From positions 753,022 to 785,694 of the forward strand of contig BFEA01000436.1 of NCBI GenBank assembly GCA_003427395.1: a stretch of 32,673 nucleotides of DNA. The letters are read 5' to 3'. How positions within the stretch are numbered: the stretch's first letter is position 1; each line of letters begins with the position of its first letter. Below the pieces are notes generated by a model that ran no database searches, was not told the origin of the DNA, and saw only the letters and a list, made by a program, of their open reading frames with translations. This DNA is from Chara braunii (lineage: Eukaryota > Streptophyta > Charophyceae > Charales > Characeae). The position numbers and the translations under genes were made by a program. This document shows, piece after piece, positions 20,576-30,769 of this stretch.

Positions 20576-20882
20576 GAGCGTCTTGTTGCTCGTGCGCCGA
20601 TCAAGTCCGGTCATATCTCTGGAATGGGTGGGGAACCGTCAACCATAATCTCGATCCATCTGTTTTACGCTTTTCCAAATGATCGTTGACCCATTGGTAA
20701 TCTCGGGACCTCCCGGTGGCTCGACGACTGTCGTGCTTAGTGAGATGGTCCAATGGCTGGCCAGCTAATTTAGGTAATAATATTTTGCCTGTCCATACTT
20801 CCGCCTGTCCGTATTTTTCGTCGTATTCAGGGTTGTCCATTCGGGCGGCCTCGAATCGAACCTCCGTCCAAACTCCCATTCT

Positions 20883-21035
20883 ACATAGGGGGCATCTCCA
20901 TTCCTTATTGCTCGTTCTGTATCGAACTCACGCGCCATGCGCGCGATTGACACAAGTGGCACATTCTACCCACTCAGTGAACCCAGACTCAAAGGAATAG
21001 CAATCTATCCCATAAACCCGAGCAATACACGTGCA
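20883..21035 (-). pseudogene. PHD-type zinc finger in the RNase H-integrase linker of the gypsy pol
   Basis: About 51 residues with the C4HC3 layout of a PHD finger: SCTC (C-x-C as in many PHD fingers), WVECATC (C-x2-C with the usual Trp before it), x4, His in RAHGA, then a position now read as TGA (20930-20928), and EWRCPLC (W-x-C-P-x-C). Seven of eight zinc ligands are visible, and the stop falls exactly on the eighth, the Cys of H-x2-C. The frame is otherwise continuous on both sides and runs into the integrase N-terminal region. PHD fingers generally bind histone H3 tails, so an active ancestor may have used it for targeting to chromatin; that is inference. Confidence 0.72.
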
Positions 21036-21265
21036 AGAATAGTAGAATTTGTCTGGGAGATTAACGAGAAAGTCCGAATGAGCAATGGGGAGTGGAATCA
21101 GTGGGAGAGGCAGAAGAAGATGGGGTTGCCATTGTTCCAAGAGAGAGAAAAAAAGAAGGAAAGAGAGAGGGACGTGATTGGATGCATGTGTCCACTTAGC
21201 CCTTCGGCAAGATCTCCACTTGTCCAAACTAAGGCTTGTTCTTCAGCTTCGGTCGTGCCACGGGA

Positions 21266-22108
21266 TCACTCCTCACTCCTGGGTATCTTGTCGGGGCGAT
21301 GCAGTCGTGCCAGCCCGTCCGCGTTGCCGAGTCTCTCGTGCTTTCGATGACGAATGTCAAAATCCATACTCTGCAACGTGGTAGCCCATCGCCCGATCAT
21401 ACCCGAGTAATCCTTCGACTTCATCAATGCCAACAACGGTTTGTGATCGGTCACCAACGTGAACTTCCGGCCATATAAGTACGCTCGGAAGTGACTGATC
21501 CCCCACAAGGCCGCGTAGCATTCCCCCGTCAGGGCAGAGTAGTTGGCACTCGTTGCGCTTACAGGCAAACACTAATTTGATTCCACCACATGTTCGAGGC
21601 CGTCAAGTCCCACCTGGGCCAAGATCGCCGAGATCGCCTCGGGCTGCCAGTCGGTCATGAGGACAAAAGGTTTTTCCGGGTCCATTCTTATAAGGACCAG
21701 AGCCGAAATCGAGGCCGCCTTGAGTTCTCGGAAAGCTTGATCGCAATGCGGGGTCCAAATCAAAGACTGATTTTTTTTCAGCAAGTTCGTGAGTGGTCCC
21801 ACGATCGTCGCGAATCCCTTGATAAACCTTCGATAGTACGATGTCAATCCCAGAAAGGCGCGTGCCTTTTCCACGGACGTCAATACTGGCGCGTCTTGCA
21901 TGGCTGCTACCTTCTGAGGCTCCGGCTGAAACCCTTGGTCTATAAGCATGTGGCCGAGGAAGGAGATCTCGGTGAGAAAAAACTGACACTTTTCAATAGC
22001 CACCTTGAATCCAACGTCTCTTAGTGCGTGCAAGGTCAACTCGATGTGTTGTACGTGCCCTTCGTAGGAACTCGAATACACAAGGATATTATCCATATAG
22101 ACAATCAC
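21266..22108 (-). pseudogene. Gypsy RT palm end, connection and RNase H
   Basis: Within the pol above. The RT catalytic motif reads YMDN where functional elements have Y-x-D-D, so the second aspartate is lost (AAT at 22090-22088). FLGLTSYYRRFIKGFA near 21840 is the classic gypsy thumb motif. RNase H retains its acidic residues: Asp in LMTDW, Glu in LTGEC, Asp in LVTDHKPL and Asp in GNADGLAR. One TAG at 21574-21572 interrupts an otherwise continuous frame just after EHVVESN. Confidence 0.9.
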
Positions 22109-22279
22109 TCAATAATTGATTATGCTTTGCGCCAGCCACATTTTTCACACAAAGTTCTGGAAAGCCATTTCATCGCGCGTTGAAACGTGGCTGGGCGTTG
22201 CAGATCCCCATCGGGCATCAAATCCATTGCCAAGTCCCTTAAGAAACAATGAAAGTCATTTATTTTTTTTTTTTTTCAT

Positions 22280-22492
22280 CTTGGAATCCCATAGAAAGGA
22301 ATACAGATCACGAAAATGTTAGAGTTTTTTAGCTTAATTAGAGCAAGAGAAAGGAATAGTAAAAAAACATAATTTAAAAAGAAGGTAGAATGGAGTCAAT
22401 GGACAAAGTTTCAGTTAAAGCACAACACCTATGCATTTTCTTATTGGATGAAACTAAGAAGCTGGAATCTGAGTTTAGGGGAAGACCTTCAC
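22280..22492 (+). pseudogene. LINE copy B: endonuclease-RT linker, 5' part
   Basis: Homologous to 2610-2807 of LINE copy A, including the shared run AAAAAGAAGGTAGAATGG and GATGAAACTAAGAA. Homology begins just after a T homopolymer that separates it from the gypsy element. The endonuclease itself is absent, so this copy is 5'-truncated, as is common for LINE insertions. Confidence 0.8.
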
Positions 22493-22958
22493 TTATGTAT
22501 CATCCGTGCTAGCGACCACGGGGTGAAACTCGACAGACGGTTGTGATCACAGTCGCCGCCCCTCCAGACGCGGTTGGGTGCGGCCACGACTTTAAGGAAT
22601 TTTTTGAGTGTTAAATAAAATATAAAAAACAAAAATAAAAATAATATAGTAAACCTCTTCAAGATTTACATTTTTTTTTTTTTTTTTTTTTTACGTCGTC
22701 TTTGAATTTAAAAAATAAAAAAACTAATTTTCTTCAGACAAAAGTTGGGGTTTTGTTTTTGTTAAGAAAAATCATCAATCTTATTTGTTTTTTTTTATAA
22801 ATAAGTAAGTTGTTTTAATATGACCCTAAGGCAACAGTTGTTCAGTTTCCTATTTTGCATAACATATGCTTTTTCCATAAGGTTTTTTTTTTTTTTTTTT
22901 CATGGCCGTACGGTCGCAGCCTCAACCGTGCATGGCCGCCACCAGGGGTGATTGATAA
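22493..22958. mobile_element. Non-autonomous DNA transposon, copy 2, with 8-bp target duplication
   Basis: The 466-bp element has ends TTATGTATCATCC and GGGGTGATTGATAA and is flanked by the direct repeat ACCTTCAC (22485-22492 and 22959-22966). It shares most of its sequence with copy 1 at 2808-3263 and sits at the same LINE position. An 8-bp duplication is typical of hAT elements, but the termini do not start with the usual hAT bases, so the superfamily is open. No transposase frame. Confidence 0.85.
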
Positions 22959-24200
22959 ACCTTCACATCAAATAGGGGGAAGAGTGGCTGAAGCACTGTA
23001 CATCGAAGAGGATGAATAAGAATGATCGAATGACGAAACGATTAATCCTCAAAGCTACAAAAAATAGGTCATTCTTTTATTATAGAGTTTTCTCATCTGT
23101 TCGATAGTTCACTCCCTATAGCTAAGCAGCCGCGTGATTTGTGCACATATCCTAAGATTTTCTACGAAAAGCTACTTTCTACTCAGGAAACTCAAGGCGA
23201 ACATCTGGTTAGTTCCGAAGAAGAGGTGATATTCAAAAATCTCAAATGTGACGTATGCACAACGACAGATGTTAGACGAATAAATCTTATTTGAAGAGTT
23301 TACAACAACCATGAAAAATATGTTCCCTGGGAAATACCAAGGACCCGATGACCTCCTTTTGAAGTTCTTATGACAGACATGGCAGATCTTTGGCCCAATC
23401 TTATTAGAACTATTCAACATAGTTGTTGTAGGGGGAAGTCTTGGAAAGGGTATGACGGAGGGTGCTATTACCTTTATATACAAGAAAAACGATAGCAAGG
23501 ATATAGAAAACTATCAACTGGTCACCCTTCTAAACGCATCAAGAAAAATCCTTACTAAAACTCTGTCGAGACGTATTATTGACTTTTTGCCACGCTTGGT
23601 ACATCCGGACCAATCCGACTTTGTTAAGAGTAGATTTGTCCTGGATAATGTCATGATCATAGCGCAAGCTATGAAAGTTATCAAACGTAGGAAGTCCTCT
23701 TAGGTCATCCTACTCATAGACCTCTAGAAGTCCTATGATAAGGTGAACTCAAATTTTGTGCTACAGGTGCTGAATAAGAGAGGTATTGTTCCGTTTTTTT
23801 GCAATTGGGTTAGGAAATTGTATTCGGGGTCAATTGCCTCTATAGTCGTGAATAGTAAAAAGTATAATCCTTTCGATCTCTCGAGATCATTGCATCAAAG
23901 GTGTCTATTGGACCCACTCCTCTATGTGATTCAACATGAGGTTTTGCTTGATATGATTCTTAACTTTTGCACCAAAGACATCCTTTTATCTACAAATTAT
24001 TAGCTATAAACCTTAACATTGGCTAATAATTTTGTCGTAATTTCTGAAAAAAACGAGGAGTCGTTTTGTGCAATTAGGGACTCTCTCGACTTGTTTTGCA
24101 AAGCGTCAAAACTCAAGGTTCGTTAAGATAAATTTGTTGCCCTGACGAGAGATGACACAGTTCTCGTAGTGGACTTGGAATGGAAGTAAGAATAGAGAGC
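22959..24200 (+). pseudogene. LINE copy B: linker and reverse transcriptase (degraded)
   Basis: 22959-23280 is the linker shared with copy A. From about 23340 a single frame reads as an L1-type RT: GPDDLLLKFL, MTEGAITFIYKK, NYQLVTLLNASRKILTK, VHPDQSDFVKSRFVLDN, LLIDL-stop-KSYDKV, SLHQRCLLDPLLY, then LANNFVVIS where active enzymes have (Y/F)ADD, and LFCKASKLKV. Stops at several points in this same frame and Asp-to-Asn at both catalytic positions (24025-24030) show that it is inactive. The frame runs out around 24.2 kb where foreign sequence intrudes. Confidence 0.88.
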
Positions 24201-24229
24201 ATTTAGAATGCTTCATGTGGATAAAAGTA

Positions 24230-25383
24230 TCCTATGCGAATAATGAAAAGAAACAAAATGAGATAGAAGCAGAAACAGAGATAAAATGTCTCTGCCCATG
24301 GTCCAAAGCTGTGTAGCACACCGAACATGTTCGACGCCCCATCGAGCAGCCGAACATTTTAGGACGCACGGCTGAGCAGGAACCGAACATGTTCGGCCCA
24401 CCGCAAATGAAGGGGTTGTCGAACGCGTTCTCGTGTGTGAGTAGTGTGTGGGGTGTGTGTCAGGGGTGTGGGTGGGCTGTGTTGCCGGTTCCGCACTCAT
24501 TTTTTGACACGTTGAACGCGCGTTCAAAGAACGTGGGTGAACGCTCTGAACGAGAACACGCAGAGCGCCACCCACACCCGGGAGGCCCGTCGGGGGCGCT
24601 GGGGAGCGGTGGCGGTGCTTGGTGGGGCTGTGGCAGGCAGTGAATATAAAGTAGAGCATGAGCTGGCCGAATATATACTCAAGATTCGAATTCAGGTCTG
24701 TGTTTCAGCAGTTACGGGTAGCTCACGTAGCTCGGGCCTGTTGGTCTCTACACGTGACTCTTAGGGTTTGGCTGTACTACTCACGAAATGTGCAAAATTG
24801 GAATTAATCTTCTGCAGAACGTGGAATAATACACCGCCATATGTTTTGTCGTTTGTGCATGTCGTGAGTAGAGGCCCTTAGGGCCACTGCACGTATTCCT
24901 AAGACAAGAAAAACGAGAAAAAAAAGAATTGAGAAAAAAGAAAAACGAGAAAAAAGAACTCGTTGAACAAGGTCCACCACCCCATAGTCCGCTACGCGCG
25001 CGTGCGCCTTCCGGGGTCGCGTTCAATTTTTTCGCGTCACGTGGCGTGCAGCGCGTTTGAACGCGATTGAACGCGACCCCGGGGGGCATGAACGCGCGCG
25101 TTTGAACGTGAACGCGCGTTCAGCCCGTTCAAACAGTCACATAGTGTGTGGGGGGGGTGTGCATGCGTGTTTGGTGTGTGTGTGTGTGTATATGTTAGGA
25201 GTGATGAGCAATGCCCCCAGGAGCCTCCCAACCCCTGTATACATTTAAAAAAAAAAAAAAAAAAAAGGTTCGGTCTCAGTCGATTTCGGGTCACGTTCGG
25301 GCTTGGCACCAAGCGTTCAGGTTCGGTCACAGAGCCCGAACGCGATGCTACGCGGATCCAAAGTTTGATTTGTTTCATTTTTT
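24230..25383. mobile_element. Unclassified insertion rich in GAAC/GTTC palindromes, inside LINE copy B
   Basis: About 1.15 kb of GC-richer sequence separates the RT from the C-terminal part of the LINE. It contains CGAACATGTTCG (24322-24333), CCGAACATGTTCGG (24383-24396), TTGAACGCGCGTTCAA (24512-24527), TGAACGCGCGTTCA (25109-25122), many further GAACGCG copies and a 10-bp-stem hairpin at 25294-25342. GT-rich tracts occur in both halves. No transposase frame, clear terminal repeats or target duplication were found, so the exact borders are approximate. Confidence 0.5.
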
Positions 25384-26830
25384 GGGAGAGTCATCCTAAT
25401 CAACACTATGGTACTATCTACCATTTGGTATATCCTGTTCATTATGACCATCTCGTCGGCTACAAAGAGGCATCTTAGACAACAGATTATTAGTTATCTT
25501 TGGGAGGGATCCGTTGAGTAAGGTAAAGCGTTATCTAAAATAGCATGACGAAAGATCATACATAAAAGAAATCAGGGGGCATTGGGGATCGTGGATTTGT
25601 TCGCTCTAAGCAGAACTCTTTTGATTAAGTGAATGATTCGGTGCTTACTCCTGGACTCAGACAGACCTTCGATAAAACTGACGCAATTTATTCTAATGTG
25701 GGAATGAGATTTGAGGGACCCAAAAACAATCTAGTTCTGTGTGTTAATGAAAGGTTTCCTCAACATGAGAATTAAGTATAAAGTATGGGCACCCTGGCAC
25801 CCATCTTGAAAGCATGGAGCTTTCTTCTCCCCTTGACCATCAAGTGGCCAGATATTGCAGACGAAGTCTTGTGTCAAACTATCTTCGACCATTCGGCAAT
25901 AAGGGATAAAGACGGTAAGGTATTGGTTATTTCCTCTTCTTGATGATGGAAATCCAGGGTCTGCAAAGAGGTGGCGTGTATTACACATATATGGGATGAA
26001 TAAAACGGGATATGGAAAACAACGGATGAACTAAGACTCGCTATGGGCAATACTTGCAACATTACGGATAATCTTTAGATTATTATCAATGTCATTCCCC
26101 GAGGCGGGAAGCATCTCCTAGAATGTAATGGAATGAGGGAAGGTACTTGGCTGAAAATTAAGGTGATGAAGACCAGATATTCCAGGTTTTAGAAATTCTT
26201 GACAATGGCAAATGCAAGGCGGTGTCTAGGACACGTAACTTTCACGGACCATTGCTTGAAGAGGTAAACTCCGAAGAGACTCTAAATAAGAAATATAATA
26301 CACAGTGAGTAGTAAAGAAGAAGAATAAGTTAGTTAATGGTAAAAAAACGTTCACACCCAAACTATGTCTTGATGGGTTACCCTTTTTTGGAGCTAAGGT
26401 ACACCTTCTCGCTATTAATTAGAAACAATCAATTTCTAGCAAGGGACATACTCCTGTGCTAGAGTATACAGTCGCAACAGGTTATAGGATTCAATCAAAG
26501 GCCAACAGACTCTTCAGTAGGGATAATATTTCTCGAGTGGAAGGTTTTCAATCTGTCCATTGTAAGCAATGTTGTGAGTTTGGGAACGACATGCGTTCAA
26601 TCTCGGAGGTGAAACTAGCAGGCTTGTTATGGATGATACAGATGCTACGTGTCCCCTCAAGCAACTGGTGCGTTACAAACTTGAAAGACATGCAAGTCTC
26701 TCTTTTGTGTCTCCCGTGAGTCAACATGTATATAAGATATTTGTCCCATTTAGTACTCTTGGCCCCTTGCCAATGCCTCTGGATTTGGTGGAAAATAATT
26801 TGCTCACAAGCATACCCGGTGCAGTCACCG
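25384..26830 (+). pseudogene. LINE copy B: RT C-terminal region and zinc-ribbon-like end
   Basis: This resumes the L1-type ORF2 after the insertion. GRVILINTM, the LRQQIISYLWEGS stretch and QGALGIVDLFALSRTLLIK match the conserved region after the RT core (LS-x2-GR, FLW, GGLGL). Around 25.79-26.25 kb a WPDIADEVLCQ...THIWDE region follows. At 26.55-26.59 kb VHCKQCCEFG gives a C-x2-C pair like the zinc ribbon at the end of many LINE proteins. Multiple stops and frameshifts are present. Confidence 0.75.
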
Positions 26831-27310
26831 AGAACGTGACCGACACCGGTCACTTGAATGTGAACGCCCGGTCATTTGGCCCTGCGTCTGTGAGCGGGTA
26901 GATCCCAAAAGAGTGTTTTTTTTGGGAGGGGGGGAGGGGGTGGGGGGGGGAGGGGAACTGCCCACCTAGGTACAATCGCCTCAAGCCCCATATGGCGATG
27001 ACATTAAAAAAAATAACAAAATCGAAATTACCTAGAAAATAAGAAACAAAAATGTTTATTTTGGCAGGTTGCATTTTTTTTTTAATTAAAAAAACAAATT
27101 CGAAAAAAAAAATTGAGATAATTATCGAGGGTTACCCTCCGATAAGCCCCAACCTCCTAAAAAGAAAAAGCACACCCCCCAGCCAAAAAAAAAAAAGAAA
27201 AAAGATCCCGCTCTCCGTGAACTCTATGAACTCCTACGCCCTGAACTCCATGAACTCCATGACCGATTTCCGTTTACAGACCCCGTGAACGGTGAACGGG
27301 GGTACGACAC
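26831..27310. other. Second foreign segment in LINE copy B, with GTGAAC motifs and homopolymers
   Basis: It starts with a hairpin, GTGACCG/CGGTCAC around 26836-26853, then G-rich (26930-26960), A-rich and T-rich tracts, then copies of the 9-mer TGAACTCCA (27217-27263), ending with GTGAACGGTGAACGGGGG near 27286. The GAAC theme recalls the 24.2-25.4 kb insertion, but I see no alignable homology. Borders are approximate. Confidence 0.4.
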
Positions 27311-27605
27311 TAAACATACATTAATGAATGCCCTTATTCTCTCTGGGGTAAGGAGGTCTTCTACCCAGTCTAGATAACTCGCGCAATGGGCCTATAGGTA
27401 CTCTGGTTGCCAAGGAAAAAAATGAGATTTGAGTCGCTTCTGCAATCCGATAAGGAGATTCAACACTCTATGCTTAAATGTATTAGGAATATTATATTAG
27501 AAAAATTGAGAAAGAGAAAGGTCTCAAGGAGTAGTATAAAGCTAAAAGACGATAAATTTAAGAGGAAATTAAGTATCTCGTACTACATGACCATCCAATA
27601 AAAAA
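27311..27605 (+). pseudogene. Possible C-terminal end of LINE copy B
   Basis: A lysine-rich frame of 64 residues (27407-27601) follows the second foreign segment on the same strand and ends with TAA inside AATAAA (27597-27602), which could be the element's polyadenylation hexamer. Basic, helical C-termini are usual in L1-type ORF2 proteins. Attribution rests on position and composition. Confidence 0.4.
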
Positions 27606-28370
27606 CAACACGTTTTGTCTTTTCTTCGATGTTGGAATCCAAAGGGAACAACTTGTATATAGAAAACTTATAATTTTCTCGAAAGGCGAAATTGACAACA
27701 ATAAGTTTGAAGATTACAGAATAACACATAGATGAAGTAAGATAAGACTGTGATGGATAAGGGGTTCCCTTAGGACCCTTATCAGAACCTCAACTCTCAG
27801 TTTTTTAATAGGATCGCAATAGTCCAAATAGTGGGAGGCGGGGTGGAGAGAGTTAATATCTTAATGAAACTGTTTTCCCTCGGCCGACATACGTTGAGAT
27901 ATGATCGTGATTCTTCTAGGCCTGTTAAGAAATTCTAAATTTTGCGGATTTGATATCGCACGAACACCTAATGATCTTAAATCTTAAAATTTGGGCTAGT
28001 TTTTGGGTCACGCAAGAGACTCAAATGCCTCAAACGCCTGAAACGGTGACCCTTTTGTCAGCGGCTTGCAGGGCTACGGGAGGACCCTTTTTGAGGTGGT
28101 CTTAATTTCTCTCTTAAATCACCTTCCAATTTTTTTTTCCCGGGTCTTAGGTGATTGCAAAAAATTGTAGACAAAGGCAACACGCTGCAAAACAAAACAC
28201 AAAAAACAGGGCAATGTATATATCAAGGTTCTAGTGGTGGAATCAATCTCATTTTGCACATTTGAAGAGTAGTCCAACTTGCCTTGTCATAATAAGTAAA
28301 TAAAAACCCATCTTCTTTCTTACATTATTTTTTTGTGTGAAAAAGGAAAAAAAATTCATATACTTGTTTG
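27606..28370. other. AT-rich stretch, no gene seen
   Basis: No coherent frame, tandem repeat or clear inverted repeat. It could be decayed retroelement sequence, as its flanks suggest, but nothing specific is recognisable. Confidence 0.5.
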
Positions 28371-28763
28371 GTCCTCACCAATAAGACTACCTACACTTGC
28401 CCAGAGAACGAAGTGTCAGGGCTGCAACTTCGCTCTCTAAGATCCATAAATTTTTTGTCAGGAAACCACAACGAACTTGACTTACCAAACTTAAACATTT
28501 AATTGGCTAAAAAAAAACACATCAACTAAGACTTAGTAATGGCGAACGAATGAGGATTGTATTTTTTTTGTCCTCACCAGTATGATTACGCACAATTGCT
28601 CGAAGTGTGAAGTGTCAGGGTCGTGACTTCGCTCTCTTTAATCCATGGATTTCCTGTCGAAAAACCGCAACGAAGTTGACTTTTCAAACTGAAACATCTT
28701 AGTAGTTAAAGGAAAGCATATCAATTGAGACTCCGTTAGTAGTGGCGAACGAACGCACATTAG
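28371..28763. repeat. 199-bp tandem duplication, diverged
   Basis: Units start with GTCCTCACCA at 28371 and 28570. Landmarks are shared in order: GAAGTGTCAGGG, ACTTCGCTCTCT, ATCCAT, CACAACGAACTTGACTT or its variant, and AGTGGCGAACGAA or its variant. In both copies GAAGT and ACTTC flank the GTCAGGG loop, so a short hairpin is conserved. Confidence 0.75.
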
Positions 28764-29250
28764 GCTCTAAATACCATCCAAGAAATTAACGGCTTGTCGT
28801 GTTCAGTTCTATAACTACGCCCATATGTTTTTTAACATGCATGTATCACCAATAATGCTAAAACCTCTCTGCCTCAAGATATCATAGGCTTCTTTGTTGT
28901 TTTCCTTATAGATCATTCCATCATTGTTAGTCAGCAAAATCTATAGCGTGGTTGTCAATTCAATAATGTTTTTTCTTCTTTTTTTTTTCGTGGAAGTCTT
29001 TTCAGATGGTTCCTAAAGAACCCTATACTAATAAATATTTTCTTCCTTGCAATACTACACATCCGTTTACAGGTTCTTGAATGGACCCAATACATTCAAA
29101 ATGTTGGATTCATATGAACGCATCTGGTCTACAAAGCGTCCAAATGTATGTTGGGTGTTGTGTAGTGTACCAAGACCTAATTTCTCTGTTCCACGATTAA
29201 AACGAATTTATGAGCTCGACAAATAGGTGAGGTGGAATCATATTATCACT
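28764..29250 (-). pseudogene. Faint trace of a retrotransposon integrase or similar
   Basis: On the minus strand, separate frames around 29.1-28.85 kb read GSIQEPVNGC...GRKYLLV and then LLTNNDGMIYKEN...LRQRGFSI. These loosely resemble the GPI...G-x-KY-x-L and TDNGGEY...F-x-x-RGI strands of copia or gypsy integrases. The similarity is weak, the frames are broken and the catalytic residues are not clearly present. It could be something else entirely. Confidence 0.2.
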
Positions 29251-29466
29251 AAATTGTTCATTAGGCGCCTGAAACGACGTCCCTTTTAGCTTGATTGATC
29301 TTCTTAAAATACACATTTTATAACGCAAAATCCAGACGAGTGGGACCTTAGTCAAGAGGTTGTTTTCATTTTGTCTTGCAAGGAATTTTCTTATATCGAC
29401 TGTTATTTATTAGCCTTCTTTAGGAACTTTATAGTTTGATGATGTCAAATGCTTTGTTAGTCGTTA

Positions 29467-29722
29467 TTGTTCTTTTTCTTTTGTAGTTGTTTTCCATTGT
29501 TACTCTCATCTTCATTGTCATTATTGTTGCATCATCTGAATCTTTATCATTCTTGTTATTCTTGTTATTGCTCTTATTGTTATCGACATTATTGCGTTGT
29601 TGTTCTTGTCTTTATCGTCATTGTCACCATTGACATTGTCGCAATTGTGTTGATCATTGTTGTCATCATCATTGTTATCATTGTCTCCGCCATCGTTATC
29701 TTTTATGTGGTTGTTTTAGTTC
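29467..29722. repeat. Low-complexity ATTGTT/ATCATT-type tract
   Basis: A degenerate trinucleotide-like array of ATT, GTT, GTC and ATC words. The long Ile/Val-rich frame through it is a by-product of composition, not a membrane protein gene. Confidence 0.7.
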
Positions 29723-30404
29723 CCTAGTACTTGTGATCTTTCACAGGCTTTCCTCAATAATTATTTATATACCGTTCTTATACAAGCATAACTTCTGCAT
29801 AAGAGCACATGCTCTGCCCGAGCGTTCATCCCTCCTTACAATTGTTTTTTTCCCCTACACTTCAACTATATTCAAACCCTGTTTTTCACTAGTGCATGTC
29901 TCTCATCGTATTATGCATGATTTGTTTTATAAGTAATATTTCTTCCATAACAAAAAATAGTGCCTTTATTTTTCTGAACTAAAAACTTCATTAATTTTTT
30001 TTGAAGTGAATTTTATATTTTGATGCTTTCATTGCAATCTCGAATCACGATCAAATTAATAGTCCTGATTAAGTTGCAGTTCATCGCATCTAATCAACCT
30101 TGTCTGATCTTGATTCTAATACGCGTCAAGACTGTGCTATACGGAATTGTATTGCATGTAGTAAAACACCTCAACTTTATATTGAAAAAGAAAGAAAAAT
30201 GCCTTATTTAGTTACTTTATAGGTTCTTTGAGTGGGTGAAGGGGTAAGTCAAATACGCCCCGAAAGCTGCTCGGTCGCACCACTATGGAGATGCCCTGAC
30301 TGCGGTGTCTAGCTGCAATGGAGCTCCCAAAAAATTTCTTACTATTTCTCCCCCTACCAAGCTCCTCCATCATAGCCAAGGTAGAGAGTTGGGTAGTGGG
30401 AGCC
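29723..30404. other. AT-rich intergenic, no gene seen
   Basis: Only short frames. No homology to the LINE flanks seen around the other two copies of the DNA element, so the third copy lies in a different context. Confidence 0.5.
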
Positions 30405-30769
30405 TATGTATCACCCACGGCCGTGACTGTAAGGTCAAACTCGGCGGGCGGCCAATGCCGGCCATGATCACGGTCGCCTCCGCTCCAGACGCAGTTGGGT
30501 TCGGCCACGACTTTCAGGATTTTTTTTAGGGTTAAAGAAAAATCTCAAAAATAGGAAAAACAAATCTGATGTTGTAGATCCTTTTGAGATCTACATTGCA
30601 CAATTTGTTTTTGTTTTTTTTTACTTCATCCCTTAATTTTAAAAATCAAAAACTAATTTTCCTGAGGCAAAAGCTTTTTTTTTTTTTTTTGGTTAAGAAA
30701 AACTATGAAACTTATGTGTTTCTTTTATTCCAAATTCAGTAAAGTGTTTGGATATGACCACACGGCAAA
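30405..30769. mobile_element. Non-autonomous DNA transposon, copy 3, truncated
   Basis: It begins with TATGTATCACCC, the same 12-base terminus as copy 1, followed by the shared GC-rich segment (CGGTTGGGT-like, GGCCACGACTTTCAGG) and the AT-rich core. Homology stops near 30769 after the equivalent of GACTCCAAGGCAA in copy 1, so the right end and its inverted repeat are missing. It lies outside any recognisable LINE. Confidence 0.75.

Larger units (their letters stand above)
18796..22255 (-). pseudogene. Ty3/gypsy LTR retrotransposon pol, 5'-truncated and degraded
   Basis: Reading on the minus strand from 22255: the end of the RT palm (an N-A-P-A-T-F-Q-R-type block with a frameshift, then VYMDNILVYS near 22095), the RT thumb and connection, RNase H (about 21.7-21.27 kb), a linker with a PHD-type zinc finger (21035-20883), a degraded integrase zinc domain, the integrase core (20403-19830), a GPY/F-like segment and a long tail to 18796. 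The domain order RT-RNase H-integrase is that of Ty3/gypsy. In-frame stops (for example 21574-21572, 20930-20928, 19323-19321) and at least two frameshifts make it dead. Gag, protease and the first RT blocks are missing. The element ends abruptly about 25 bases from the start of LINE copy B. No LTR was identified. Confidence 0.9.

Noticed and set aside
20928-20930. TGA read as cysteine by a variant genetic code
   Set aside because: The element has other stops (TAG, TAA, TGA) and frameshifts and is plainly dead. One TGA at a Cys site is ordinary decay.
24322-24396. p53- or steroid-receptor-like response elements (GAACATGTTC)
   Set aside because: The decamer fits those consensus sites, but the same GAAC/GTTC symmetry runs through the whole insertion, and nothing indicates an organism or a gene that would use them.
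29467-29727. Ile/Val-rich hydrophobic frame resembling a membrane protein
   Set aside because: It arises from a degenerate ATT/GTT/GTC repeat tract. There is no start context and no sequence complexity.
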